NCBI GenBank assembly: GCA_964476565.1
Contig: CAYZBG010000015.1
Coordinates: 14,930 to 78,929 of the forward strand
Length of the DNA: 64,000 nt
Direction of reading: 5' to 3'
Source of the DNA: CAMAXB01 sp964476565
GTDB taxonomy: Bacteria; Verrucomicrobiota; Verrucomicrobiia; Opitutales; Opitutaceae
Made by a program: the position numbers and the translations under genes. Positions 53,028 through 61,964 of the stretch are shown here, piece after piece; positions within the stretch are counted from its first letter, which is position 1; every line of letters starts with the position of its first letter. The notes beneath the pieces are model-generated. The model did not search any database and was not told the origin of the DNA. It worked only from the letters and a program-made list of their open reading frames with translations.

Positions 53028-55553
53028 TCAGTGCGTAAGGGCGGCGGTCGCGCCGGGGCTGGTGGCGATGCGCTGGCGCTGGAAGGGGACAGATTCGATC
53101 ACGCCCATCAACAGGGTGGAGAACCGTCCGCCGTCGCGCTCGAGGCGCTCGACGATTTGGTCGACGGTATGGACGTCAGCAGGTTCGAGGCCCCGGCCGA
53201 GGGCGTAGATGAGAAGCTTCTCGGTCAGGCAACGATAGTAGTCGAAGCGGCGTTCGTTGACCAAAATGCGCTTCAGATCGCGGATGTCCGCGAAGGCCTC
53301 TCCGGTGATCAGCTTGCCCTCCGGGGCGATGCGCTGGCCGGCTTCGGATTCCCGCCACAGGCCCATCGCGTCAAAGTTCTCCAGGGCGAGGCCGAGCGGA
53401 TCCATGCGGTTGTGGCAGGACCGGCAGAGGGAGTTTTCGGCGTGGAACGCCAGCATCTCGCGCAACGTGGGTTCACGTCCGTCGATCTCGCGGCGTGCCG
53501 CCTCGAGGTCCGGCACATCGGGCGGCGCTGGCGGAGGCGGCGTGCCGAGGATGTTCTCAAGGATGAAGTGGCCGCGTTTGACCGGCGAGGTGCGGGTGGG
53601 ATTCGACGTGACGGCGAGCACCGTGCCCTGCGTGAGGACGCCGCCATGCGGACTGCCGGGCGGGAGCGTGACCTTGCGCAATTTCTCACCGGTGACGCCG
53701 GGCACGCCATAGTGGCTGGCGAGCTTCTCGTTGAGGAAGGTGTAGTCGCTGTCGAGCAGCTCGAGGATGCTGCGGTCGTCGTTCACGACGTGGGCGAAAT
53801 ACATCTCTGTCTCGGCCCGCATCGTCTTGCGCAGGTCGGCGCCGAAATCGACGCGCGGACCGCCGCGACCGCGCGGGATGTTCAGCACCGCGCGGGCGTT
53901 GATCGGCACGAACTCGATATCGCGCGCCTGCAGCCATTGCCCGACGAAGTTGCGCACGAACATCTCCGCCTTCGGGTCGGCCAGCATCCGGCGCACCTGC
54001 GCCTGGAGGGCCGGACGCAGCGCGCCGCGGTCGGCCAGTCCGCGCAGTTCGTCATCGGGCATCGTCGACCAGAGCAGGTACGACAGCCGCGAGGCGAGGG
54101 CATGCTCATCGATTTCCGGATACGGCTCGGCCGTGCGTCCGGCGGCGGGCGCCTCGATGCGGAAGAGGAAGCGCGGCGAACCGAGCACCGCCATCATGGC
54201 CCGCCCCACGCCCTCTTCGAAGGTGGTACCGGGTTGGGTGTAGACGTCGCGGGCGAGCGTCAGCAGCGCGTCGACGCGGGCTTCCTCGACGGGACGGCGA
54301 AAGGCTTTGTTGACGAAGGCCGACAGCACGCGCCGCGCGTAGGCATCGCGAGCCGCCGGGTCCTCGGGGGCCGGGCCCTCCGGGAAGAACCGGGCGTGGT
54401 TCTCCGGCGGCGTCCAGAACTCGGGATTCTGCGGGCCCGTGACCTGCGCGGAAATGATGCTGACCACGACGCGGGTGGAGCTGGTCCCGGGGGCGGGATC
54501 GGGTGGGATGAGGATGCTGGCCGGGATGCCCGGGAACGTCGGCGCCGGGCGGGCTTCGGGGGCGGGCGGCGGAGGCGCCTCCGATGCGGTGGAGGCGATC
54601 ACGCCGGGCTGCGGCACCGGAGGCAACGGCTGCAGCTCGACGGTCAGCACGTGGTCGCCGGCCTTCCATGCTTCGCTGTAGTCGTAGGTCAGGCGCTTGC
54701 GTTCCTGCCAGGCGACCTCTTCGCGGAAGCGTTCCTCGCCATCGATGCTGAAGATCACCCGGGCGCGGCCTGGGTCGAAGTCGAATGAGCCGCGGATCTC
54801 CAAGGTCAGGTTGAGCTGATACGTCTCGTCCTGTGGGACGGTGAACGTCTTCGACACCTTGGCCGGGAAACGCACGTTCATGGTCTCGCCGTGCTGGCGG
54901 CCATCGGCGCTCACGAAATCGCGTCCGCGGGCGATGCGTTGGGGGAGTACCCGGCCCACCTTGGGCACAGCGGTGTTCACAATCGATTCCGCCGCCTGCA
55001 GGTATTTCTCCATCAGCAGCGGCGACACCGTGAGCACGTCGGCGATGTTGTCGAAGCCGTGCCCGGTGTCGTCGGGCGGGAACTCGACCTCGCTGTTGAA
55101 GTCGATGCCCATGAGATCGCGGATGGTGTTGCGGTACTCGAGCCGGTTGAGGCGGCGCAACGTGACCCGACCCGGATCCGGGTGGGCGGGGTTGATGCCG
55201 AAGGCCTGGTACTTGATCCAGTCCTCGAGCTTCTTCACCTCCTCGGGTTGGGGCGAATGGCCTTCTTCCACCGGCGGCATGACGCCGGCGCGGACATTCT
55301 TGAGCACCGCCATCCAGAGGCGCGAATCGGCGAGCAGGGCCTCGTCCGAGGCGTAGCCGTCAAAGGCGACCTGACCCTTGCTCACGCCGTCGCCGTGACA
55401 CCCATAGCAGTAGTCGACCAGGACCGGCTGGATGTCCTTCGCGAACAACGCCGCCGCGGTTGGCGCAGGCGTGGCTTGGCCGCTGATCGAGGCCAGCAGG
55501 GCGGAGGGAGCGATGAGGCCGGCTAGGGCTGCCTTTGGGACGAAAAACGACAT
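53028..55553 (-). CDS. DUF1592/1588/1585/1587-family cytochrome-c-like protein
   Basis: An 841-residue exported protein. After the signal peptide a PSC-type cytochrome c domain has Cys49-Tyr-Gly-Cys52-His53 (YCYGCHGDG). Next are DUF1587 (RRLNRLEYRNTIRDLMGIDFNSEVEFPPDDTGHGFDNIADVL), a middle carbohydrate-binding-like domain, DUF1595 and DUF1592 (LASRLSYLLWSTMPDDEL, FVRNFVGQWLQ), DUF1588 (GVLTQGTVLAVTSNPTRTSPVKRGHFILENIL, CRSCHNRMDPLGLALENFDAMG with a second CxxCH) and DUF1585. The partner protein with DUF1552 is encoded next. The complex is thought to act in envelope redox chemistry on an unknown substrate. Confidence 0.93.
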   Translation of the reverse strand: MSFFVPKAALAGLIAPSALLASISGQATPAPTAAALFAKDIQPVLVDYCYGCHGDGVSKGQVAFDGYASDEALLADSRLWMAVLKNVRAGVMPPVEEGHSPQPEEVKKLEDWIKYQAFGINPAHPDPGRVTLRRLNRLEYRNTIRDLMGIDFNSEVEFPPDDTGHGFDNIADVLTVSPLLMEKYLQAAESIVNTAVPKVGRVLPQRIARGRDFVSADGRQHGETMNVRFPAKVSKTFTVPQDETYQLNLTLEIRGSFDFDPGRARVIFSIDGEERFREEVAWQERKRLTYDYSEAWKAGDHVLTVELQPLPPVPQPGVIASTASEAPPPPAPEARPAPTFPGIPASILIPPDPAPGTSSTRVVVSIISAQVTGPQNPEFWTPPENHARFFPEGPAPEDPAARDAYARRVLSAFVNKAFRRPVEEARVDALLTLARDVYTQPGTTFEEGVGRAMMAVLGSPRFLFRIEAPAAGRTAEPYPEIDEHALASRLSYLLWSTMPDDELRGLADRGALRPALQAQVRRMLADPKAEMFVRNFVGQWLQARDIEFVPINARAVLNIPRGRGGPRVDFGADLRKTMRAETEMYFAHVVNDDRSILELLDSDYTFLNEKLASHYGVPGVTGEKLRKVTLPPGSPHGGVLTQGTVLAVTSNPTRTSPVKRGHFILENILGTPPPPAPPDVPDLEAARREIDGREPTLREMLAFHAENSLCRSCHNRMDPLGLALENFDAMGLWRESEAGQRIAPEGKLITGEAFADIRDLKRILVNERRFDYYRCLTEKLLIYALGRGLEPADVHTVDQIVERLERDGGRFSTLLMGVIESVPFQRQRIATSPGATAALTH

Positions 55554-55742
55554 GTCGATGAAGCGGGACGGCGCTTGGGGGCGACGACCGGGAAAACGAA
55601 CGGCGCATGTGGGGGGCAGGCGGCCGAGAAAGAAAGCAGCCTAATTCGTGCCGCGGTGAGGAAGGGTGTCAAGCGGACCAGGCCGAAGGACCGTCCCGTA
55701 TTTCAGCTTTGCGCCCGGCTCCGGGCCGCGTTGCTTGGACCT

Positions 55743-56642
55743 ATGCCCGCCGAGCCCATCCGCTACTTTCACCGCGCCAAAGGTACGATCGAGACCGAGC
55801 ACGTTTACGGAGAGCGTTGGCTGCGATTTGCTTATGAAAATCCGGTCGGGCGGTTCTTCACCTGGGCGCTGATTCGCCGGGCCTTGGTCTCCAAGTACTA
55901 TGGGTGGCGGATGAACCGGCTCTATAGTTCGAGCAAAGTCCTGCCCTTCATCATCAAGTACAACCTCGACGTGGAGGAGTTCGCCAAGTCGGCCCTTTCG
56001 TACAACAGCTTCAACGAGTTCTTTCATCGCGCCCTCAAACCCGGCGCGCGGCCGATTGCGCCGGGCGACGACGTCGCCGTCTTTCCGGCGGACGGCCGGC
56101 ACCTCGTGTTTCCCAACGTGGACGAGGCGGCGGGCTTTTACGTGAAGGGCGCCACGTTCAGCTTGGCGGACTTGCTCGGCGACGCGGCGGAAGCGGCGGC
56201 GTTTGCGGGCGGGGCAATGATCATTTCGCGCCTGTGTCCGGTGGACTATCACCGCTTCCACTTCCCCGTGGCGGGCACGCCGGGTGATGCGCGCCTGATC
56301 AACGGTTACCTGTACTCGGTCAGTCCGATCGCGCTGCGGCGCAACGTGCGCTACCTGGTGGAGAACAAGCGCATGGTGACGCCGATCGCATCGCCGGCCT
56401 TCGGAGAGGTGCGCATGCTGGAGGTGGGGGCGACCATGGTGGGGACCATTGCCCAATTCTACGTGGAGAACCGGCCCGTCGCGAAGGGCGAAGAGAAGGG
56501 GTGGTTCAAGTTTGGCGGCTCCTGCGTGATCACGCTGTTCCAACGGGGACGTCTGCGCTTCGACCCGGACCTGGTCGAGCAGAGCCGCAACGGCATCGAA
56601 ACCTACGCCAAGATGGGCGAGCGCATGGGCGTGCGCGGGTGA
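55743..56642 (+). CDS. psd: Phosphatidylserine decarboxylase
   Basis: A 299-residue enzyme that makes phosphatidylethanolamine at the inner membrane. It has FFHRALKPGARPI, the catalytic Asp in FPADGRHLVF, a His in CPVDYHRFHFPVAGTPG, ENKRMVTPIASPAFGEVRMLEVGATMVGTI and the self-cleavage site KFGGSCVITLF, where the Ser of GGS becomes the pyruvoyl group. The GGS form is like the larger clostridial/eukaryotic type rather than the LGST of Proteobacteria. ATG 55743 is chosen, and a longer frame from 55575 has no conserved residues. Its product could feed the methyltransferase-like protein at 14424. Confidence 0.93.
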   Translation: MPAEPIRYFHRAKGTIETEHVYGERWLRFAYENPVGRFFTWALIRRALVSKYYGWRMNRLYSSSKVLPFIIKYNLDVEEFAKSALSYNSFNEFFHRALKPGARPIAPGDDVAVFPADGRHLVFPNVDEAAGFYVKGATFSLADLLGDAAEAAAFAGGAMIISRLCPVDYHRFHFPVAGTPGDARLINGYLYSVSPIALRRNVRYLVENKRMVTPIASPAFGEVRMLEVGATMVGTIAQFYVENRPVAKGEEKGWFKFGGSCVITLFQRGRLRFDPDLVEQSRNGIETYAKMGERMGVRG

Positions 56643-56707
56643 GGATGGCAGGTGCCGGACGGGCGTTGGTTGGGATTACGAAAAAGAGAAAGAGGAACGA
56701 GAAAGAG

Positions 56708-58471
56708 TCACAACCGCGGGGCCGCCGGTTTCAGCGGCGGGGCCCAAGCGTGGGCGCCGACGGCGTTGAGCTTGCGGCGGTAGACCTTGTCGTTGCAGGT
56801 GACATACAGAATGTCGCTGTTGGGTCCGCCAAAGGCGAGGTTGGTGCAGCGGCCGTTGGGCGTTGGGATGATCAGGTGCACGCGCCCGGCCTGATCACAC
56901 ACCTGCACGCCGAGACGGGTCGCCACGTAAAGGTTGCCGTTGCGGTCGACCTTGATCCCGTCGGCGAAACTCTGGTCATCCGTATCGGGCGCATGCAGCC
57001 AGTAGTACCGCTGTTTGTGGGCGAGGGTGCCGTCGGCCTGAATCACGTAGCTGTAGACCCAGTGCGAGGCGTAGTCGGCCACGTAGAGCAGCGACTGGTC
57101 GGTCGAAAGGGCGATGCCGTTGGCAAACTTCACGTCGCCGTGATCGACCTCGGCCTTGGTGCCGTCGGGACGGATCAGCCAGATGCGGCTGGGTTCCCGT
57201 CCTGCGCCCGGCTGGGTGACGTACACGTTGCCGTTGTGGGCCACGACGAGGCCGTTGCCGGCAATGCCGTCGGCGAGCACCGAAGGCTGGCCGTTGGCGT
57301 CGTAGACCAGCACTTGCTGCGTGCGGGTGGCCACGGCGTAGAGTCGCCCGTCGGGCCCGAAGGCCTGGCCGTTGGTGCGCTGGGTCTCGCTGATGAACAC
57401 CTCCGGTTTCCCGGTGGCGTCGAGGCGGTAGGCGCGGCTGCCCGGAATGTCGGTGAAGAAGAACTCGCCCCGGGCGTTCACCGCCGCGCCTTCGGACAGC
57501 CCGTAGCCTTCGCCGACCAGCTCCCAGTCCTCCCCCGGGATGAGCAGCGGCCCGAGGCGTTCCATCGGCAGCGTGCCGGCCTTCACCGGTGCGGGCCAGT
57601 CCTTCCACAGCCAGCGCACCGCGTCGGGGAAAACGGCGGTGGCGTGCCGGCCGTTGTGGCCGCCTTCGCCCCAGACGTGGCTGACCTCGTAACCGGCATA
57701 GGTGAGGGCGCGCTGCAGGGTCTGGTTGGCCATCCACCAGTCGCCGGCGTAGATGTTCAGGTCGTCGCTGCCGTCCTGCAGGAAGACGCGGATCGGCTTG
57801 GGTTCCATGCGCCGGACGAGGGCCGCGTAGCGGGCCCCGCCGCGGATGTCCACATAGGTGCCGATGGCGGAGAAGACCCGCGAAAACCCGTCCGGTCGCT
57901 CCCACGCGGCGGTGAAGGCGGCGATCGCGCCGCTGCTCGTCCCGGCAATGAGCCGGTCGTTGCCGGACTTCGACAGGCGCAGCGGTCGTCCGTCGGCGGT
58001 CTGGAGGGTCTCGACCCACGGCAGCAGTTCCTCGAGCAGGAAACGGGCGTAGGCGTCGCCGAGGCCGTCGTATTCGAAGCTGCGGTTGAACCGGTCGAGC
58101 GCGCCCTCGGGGTTGGAAGCCTTGACCACGCCCGGCCGCACGAAGACCCCGATGAGGACCGGCAGCTCGCCGCGGGCGATCAGGTTGTCGAAGACCACCG
58201 GGGCGTTGAACTGCACGCCGTCCTGGTTGACATGCACGCAGGCCGGACGGGCCGGGTCGTATTGAGCGGGCACATACACCGTAACCTCGCGGGTGGTGCC
58301 GGGGAAGATCTTCGATCCAGCGAACTCGCGCACAATCAGTTCTCCCTTGGGTACGCCAGGCTGCACGACGGCGTCGGGGTGGGGTGGATACGTATCGGCG
58401 GCGGGCAGGGTCGGGGCGAGGCAGAGCAGGGCCAGCAGGCCCGTAAGGAGAGCGCGGGGCAGCGGGGTCAT
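56708..58471 (-). CDS. Secreted fusion: esterase D-type hydrolase plus SMP-30/gluconolactonase
   Basis: A 587-residue exported protein. Signal peptide: LLTGLLALLCLAPTLPAAD. Domain 1 (residues about 40-290) is an enterochelin-esterase/esterase-D-like alpha/beta hydrolase: GTTREVTVYVPAQYDPARPACVHVNQDG, LLPWVETL, nucleophile elbow AGTSSGAIAAFTAA and EGGHNGRH with the catalytic His. Domain 2 (about 310-585) is an SMP-30/gluconolactonase-like propeller: LSEGAAVNARGEFFFTDIPGSRAYRLD, NGLVVAHNGNVYVTQPGA, DGIKVDRNGNLYVATRLGVQV, TNLAFGGPNSDILYVTC. Acting on both esters and lactones is an inference. A pyrimidine-rich tract follows the stop codon on the minus strand (near 56680-56707). Confidence 0.9.
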   Translation of the reverse strand: MTPLPRALLTGLLALLCLAPTLPAADTYPPHPDAVVQPGVPKGELIVREFAGSKIFPGTTREVTVYVPAQYDPARPACVHVNQDGVQFNAPVVFDNLIARGELPVLIGVFVRPGVVKASNPEGALDRFNRSFEYDGLGDAYARFLLEELLPWVETLQTADGRPLRLSKSGNDRLIAGTSSGAIAAFTAAWERPDGFSRVFSAIGTYVDIRGGARYAALVRRMEPKPIRVFLQDGSDDLNIYAGDWWMANQTLQRALTYAGYEVSHVWGEGGHNGRHATAVFPDAVRWLWKDWPAPVKAGTLPMERLGPLLIPGEDWELVGEGYGLSEGAAVNARGEFFFTDIPGSRAYRLDATGKPEVFISETQRTNGQAFGPDGRLYAVATRTQQVLVYDANGQPSVLADGIAGNGLVVAHNGNVYVTQPGAGREPSRIWLIRPDGTKAEVDHGDVKFANGIALSTDQSLLYVADYASHWVYSYVIQADGTLAHKQRYYWLHAPDTDDQSFADGIKVDRNGNLYVATRLGVQVCDQAGRVHLIIPTPNGRCTNLAFGGPNSDILYVTCNDKVYRRKLNAVGAHAWAPPLKPAAPRL

Positions 58472-58558
58472 AGGGTTTCGGCAGCGTGCAGAGGCGCGGC
58501 CCGGAGGCGAGCGTTCGTTCGTTGCCAAGGGCGCGCGCGGCCCCAGCATGCGCGGCGG

Positions 58559-59278
58559 ATGTTCGATGTCGCCGTCACTGCCGCCTGCGCACGCTACCGT
58601 TCCTCGGGACGGGTGGCCTACCATTTCGCGCGCGGCAAGCTGAGGGGCGATCCGGTCTACCGGGCGGTGCTTGAAACGGGACTTGTTCCGAACGGCGGCA
58701 CGCTGCTCGACCTCGGCTGCGGCGGTGGGCTGCTGCTGGCCCTGCTGGCGGAGGTGCGCCACCTGGGCGGTCCTTCGCCGCGGCTGGTTGGCGTGGAGAC
58801 GCGTCCCGAGGCGGCGGCGGTGGCCCGCGCCGCGCTTGGCACCGATGCGGAGATCATCACGGCGGACGTACGCAACCGGCCGCTGCCGGCAGCGCGGGCG
58901 ATCGTGCTATTTGACGTCATGAGCATGATGCCGGCCCGGGACCAGGATGCCTTGCTCGCGCTGCTCGTGGATGCGCTCGAACCGGGCGGCCTGCTGCTGA
59001 TGCGCGAGGTCGACGCGGCGGCCGGCTGGCGTTTTCGCACCGTGCAACTGGCCAACCGTTGCAAAGCGCTCCTCCTGCGCACGACGGGCGTCCATTTTCA
59101 TTTTCGTCCCCGGGAGGAGTGGCGGCGCTGGCTGGAGTCGGCCGGCCTCTCCGTTGCGTGGCAGCCGATGGACCGGGGCACGCCCTTTGCCAATGTGCTG
59201 CTCGTAGCCCGAAAGGCCGGTCCCTCCCCGGGACTCGACCGCGCGGCTGCGGCGAATCAACCTGGAGTTTCCCGATGA
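58559..59278 (+). CDS. Class I SAM-dependent methyltransferase
   Basis: A 239-residue methyltransferase. The N-terminus (AACARYRSSGRVAYHFARGKLRGDPVYRAVL) precedes motif I LLDLGCGGGLLLALLAEV. The acidic loop is VGVETRPEAA, then AEIITADVRNRPLP and IVLFDVMSMMP in the motif IV place, and LEPGGLLLMREVD. The C-terminus is short with a Pro-rich tail. ATG 58559 is used since the open frame upstream runs antisense through the preceding hydrolase gene. Its stop overlaps the next ATG (ATGA). Substrate unknown; the small size and lack of extra domain suggest a metabolite or lipid acceptor. Confidence 0.8.
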   Translation: MFDVAVTAACARYRSSGRVAYHFARGKLRGDPVYRAVLETGLVPNGGTLLDLGCGGGLLLALLAEVRHLGGPSPRLVGVETRPEAAAVARAALGTDAEIITADVRNRPLPAARAIVLFDVMSMMPARDQDALLALLVDALEPGGLLLMREVDAAAGWRFRTVQLANRCKALLLRTTGVHFHFRPREEWRRWLESAGLSVAWQPMDRGTPFANVLLVARKAGPSPGLDRAAAANQPGVSR

Positions 59279-59634
59279 ACGGGGATCGCCACGTCACACC
59301 CCAGCCGCCGCGCTCGACCAGGGTGGCACCCGTGTCCGCGTACGGCCGGCTCCGCCAACGTGAGTTCACCGCGTATCTCGGCGCAGCCGTGAGCGCGCTC
59401 TTTGGCGTGAAGCTGGCCATCCTCGCCCATCGTGCCTGGCCGGACGGTCCGGCTGTCGGCGCCACGGTCGCGGTGGCGGCCGGCGTGGTGCTGATCTTCC
59501 TGTGGCGCGGCCGGGACGCCACCCGCGAGCGTCACGCGTACGAACGCACGATGGATCCCGGCGAGCGCGCCCCCAAAGGCCCCGAAGCCTTCGACGATCC
59601 GGTGCCGCCCGCATCCGGCTCACCTCCGCCATGA
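59275..59634 (+). CDS. Small membrane protein of unknown function
   Basis: A 119-residue protein. It has two transmembrane helices, about residues 39-57 (YLGAAVSALFGVKLAILAH) and 66-82 (GATVAVAAGVVLIFLWR), then a charged and Pro-rich tail. No family is recognised. A GGAG lies 7 nt before the ATG, one of the few clear Shine-Dalgarno sites in this window. Overlaps by 4 bp with the methyltransferase before it (ATGA) and with the GNAT gene after it (ATGA), so all three are translationally coupled. Confidence 0.75.
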   Translation: MNGDRHVTPQPPRSTRVAPVSAYGRLRQREFTAYLGAAVSALFGVKLAILAHRAWPDGPAVGATVAVAAGVVLIFLWRGRDATRERHAYERTMDPGERAPKGPEAFDDPVPPASGSPPP

Positions 59635-60044
59635 ACCTCGACCTGTCCGCCACCCGCCCGATCACCGCCGCGCAGTACGCCGATTTGCTGCGGCGCACCA
59701 GCCTCGGTCCGCGCCGGCCGGTCGATGATCCGGCGCGCATGGAGGCGATCGTGTCCCACGCCAATCTGATCTGCACGGCGTGGGACGGCGACCGTCTCGT
59801 GGGCGTTGCGCGTTCGCTCACCGACTTTGCCTATTGCTGCTACCTCGCCGACCTTGCGGTCGACGAAGCCTACCAGAAGCGTGGCGTCGGCAAGGCGCTC
59901 ATCCGCCTGACCCAGGAGCGGCTCGATCCGCGGGCCAATCTCATCCTGCTCGCGGCGCCGCAGGCGACGGAGTATTATCCCTGCCTCGGCTTCGAGGGGC
60001 ACCCGTCGGCGTGGTTGATCAAGGCCGGGCAGGCGCTGCGCTGA
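59631..60044 (+). CDS. GNAT-family N-acetyltransferase
   Basis: A 137-residue acetyltransferase. The GNAT core is visible: VGVARSLTDFAYCCYLADLAVDEAYQKRGVGKALIRLTQERL, with the acetyl-CoA pyrophosphate-binding R/Q-x-x-G-x-G/A element as KRGVGKAL, followed by NLILLAAPQATEYYPCLGF, a motif B typical of small bacterial GNATs. The acceptor amine is unknown. It is the last gene of a three-gene coupled operon. Confidence 0.88.
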   Translation: MNLDLSATRPITAAQYADLLRRTSLGPRRPVDDPARMEAIVSHANLICTAWDGDRLVGVARSLTDFAYCCYLADLAVDEAYQKRGVGKALIRLTQERLDPRANLILLAAPQATEYYPCLGFEGHPSAWLIKAGQALR

Positions 60045-60095
60045 GCCGCGCCAGGCAGGGGCCCGACGCGGCGTTGCCAGCGGCGTGGGCGCCGG

Positions 60096-61340
60096 TCACT
60101 CGGGCAAGGGCCGCCCCTTCGTTTCCGGACAGAGCCAGATGAAGGCGAGGCCGATCGCGTACACGAGCGTGATCACGGCTCCCGCCTGCGCGTAGCTGCC
60201 ATTGAAATGGCCCATCAGCGTGCCCATCTGCAGCGCACCGACCGCGGCGAGAATACGACCGGCGTTGAACGACAATCCCTGCCCGGTCGCACGGACGCGG
60301 GTGGGGAAGAGTTCGGGCAGGTAGAGCGGCAGCCAGCCGTAGAACGCAGCGGTCACGGCTCCGACCACGAAGGTCAGGCTCAGGAACGGCGTGCCGTAGG
60401 TATCGATCCCGCGGAACAGCCAGGCGCACGAGATCAGCGAGGTGAGGCACAGGATGAAGTACGCAGGCCGCCGGCCGAAGACGCCACCCATCCAGGCGCC
60501 AATCAGGCAGCCGAAAACCGAGCCGATGGCGGACACCGCCTGGGTGAACGCCTTGGCGCCCGGATCGGTTCCGGCCGTCATCTGGTCGGCCCACAACGGA
60601 AGCCACTGCACCGAACCCCAGGTGCCGATCAAGGCGATCGATGCCAGCAGGGTGGCCATGATCGTCCAACGCAGGAGCGGGGGACGCAGGACCTCGCGCA
60701 GGGGCTGGGCTTGCGACGTCTTGCTCGCCTGTTCCCAGCGCTCGGATTCCGGCACAAAGAGGCGGATGAGGAAGGTGGCCAGCGCCGGGACGGCGCCGAC
60801 GAGCGCCACCCAACGCCAGGAATCCACGGTGACCTTGAACGAAAGGCCGATCACGGCGATCAATGCGAAGCCGACGTTGGCGGCGGCTCCGATCACGCCG
60901 GCCATCAGGGGCCGGTGCTTTTCGGGCCAGACCTCCATGACGAGGGCCACGCCCAGCGACCATTCTCCGCCCATGCCGAGGGCGGCGATGAAGCGGGTCG
61001 CGAGCAGGTGCCACGGCTCGGAGGCGAAGTACACGAGGCCGGTGAAGAGAGAGTAACACAGGATGCTCAGCGCCATCGCGCGAACGCGGCCGATCTTGTC
61101 GCCCAGCCAGCCGAAGACGACGCCACCGAGGGCGGCGCCGAGCAGGAAGGCGGCGGTGACGTAGCCCATCCACTGGCCGATGAACGCATCGGTGGCGACG
61201 AGGCCTTGGGCGGCTTGCATCTGTTGCAGGGCGGGACGCGCGATGAGCGGGAAGATGCCCATTTCGAGTCCGTCGAACATCCAGCCGAGGAAGGCCGCGG
61301 CGAGGACGGTGTAGAGACGTTTGTCAGTAGGTTTTTGCAT
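60096..61340 (-). CDS. MFS transporter (sugar/organic-acid porter type)
   Basis: A 414-residue integral membrane protein with 12 helices. FLGWMFDGLEMGIFPLIARPAL carries the D-in-TM1 element of the AAHS/sugar-porter branch. Between TM2 and TM3 is the MFS A-motif GWLGDKIGRVRAM. ALGMGGEWSLGVALVMEVWPEKHRPLMAG is typical of the PcaK/shikimate-like porters, and the C-terminal half repeats it (LPELFPTRVRATGQGLSFNAGRI). Family substrates include aromatic acids and dicarboxylates; the substrate here is unknown. ATG 61340 is used because TM1 follows soon after. The 61341-61519 gap has no gene. Confidence 0.9.
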   Translation of the reverse strand: MQKPTDKRLYTVLAAAFLGWMFDGLEMGIFPLIARPALQQMQAAQGLVATDAFIGQWMGYVTAAFLLGAALGGVVFGWLGDKIGRVRAMALSILCYSLFTGLVYFASEPWHLLATRFIAALGMGGEWSLGVALVMEVWPEKHRPLMAGVIGAAANVGFALIAVIGLSFKVTVDSWRWVALVGAVPALATFLIRLFVPESERWEQASKTSQAQPLREVLRPPLLRWTIMATLLASIALIGTWGSVQWLPLWADQMTAGTDPGAKAFTQAVSAIGSVFGCLIGAWMGGVFGRRPAYFILCLTSLISCAWLFRGIDTYGTPFLSLTFVVGAVTAAFYGWLPLYLPELFPTRVRATGQGLSFNAGRILAAVGALQMGTLMGHFNGSYAQAGAVITLVYAIGLAFIWLCPETKGRPLPE

Positions 61341-61519
61341 GGGGGAAGACGTGAGGCCGCGACGCGGCCGGGAAAGGGAGAGGTGCCTGGGGAAATGCAG
61401 CGGCACGGCACCGGGTGCGCGCACGCGAAGGAAAGCATCCGGTCAAAGCGGACGCCGAGAGGGGAGGAAGGAAGGCGCAGCCAGTCAGCGACCGGCTCGA
61501 TACGCCCGTCAGTGTGTGC

Positions 61520-61855
61520 TCAGAGCAGCCACTCCACCACGGTCACCGCCAGCGGGAGATACCGGCCGACGAGGGTCACGGGTTCCGGAGGGAAGACCGG
61601 CCGCACTTGGACGGCCGGAAGGGGGGTATGAAACGAGGCGAAGGCACTGCCGTGGGTGGGACGCACTGCCGGCCGGGCCAGCACGAGGCCGGCGCCATTT
61701 GTGCCGCAGGCGAGGAAGTCCGGGGCCGTGTCTCCGGTGGCGTCAAAGGACAGGACGCCGTCGGCGCCTCGGTCATCGGCCTGCGTTCCCGGGAGGATGG
61801 AGGCGCAGAGCGCAATCATCACCAGGCAGAGAATCCACGGGGCCGATCGGATCAT
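61520..61855 (-). CDS. Small secreted protein of unknown function
   Basis: A 111-residue protein. It has a signal peptide (residues 1 to about 28, ILCLVMIALCASILPGTQA). The mature part has VLSFDATGDTAPDFLACGTNGAGLVLARPAVRPTHGSAFASFHTPLPAVQVRPVF and ends in a hydrophobic LPLAVTVVEWLL, possibly a membrane-associated tail. No family is recognised. It is divergent from the response-regulator gene at 61965. The longer frame to 62059 overlaps that gene and is rejected. Confidence 0.55.
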   Translation of the reverse strand: MIRSAPWILCLVMIALCASILPGTQADDRGADGVLSFDATGDTAPDFLACGTNGAGLVLARPAVRPTHGSAFASFHTPLPAVQVRPVFPPEPVTLVGRYLPLAVTVVEWLL

Positions 61856-61964
61856 GGGGCAGGAACGCGGATCAGGACAGTTAGGCCCGGCCCTGTCAAT
61901 CGGGTGGGCCTGGCCGAACCGCAGCTGACTGGCGCCGGACTGGCCGGGCGGGAGAAGCGTTGAA

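Noticed and set aside
56501..58558. Long N-terminal extension of the methyltransferase frame
   Set aside because: The upstream 686 codons lie antisense to the esterase/SMP-30 gene and have no domain; the methyltransferase fold begins right after ATG 58559.
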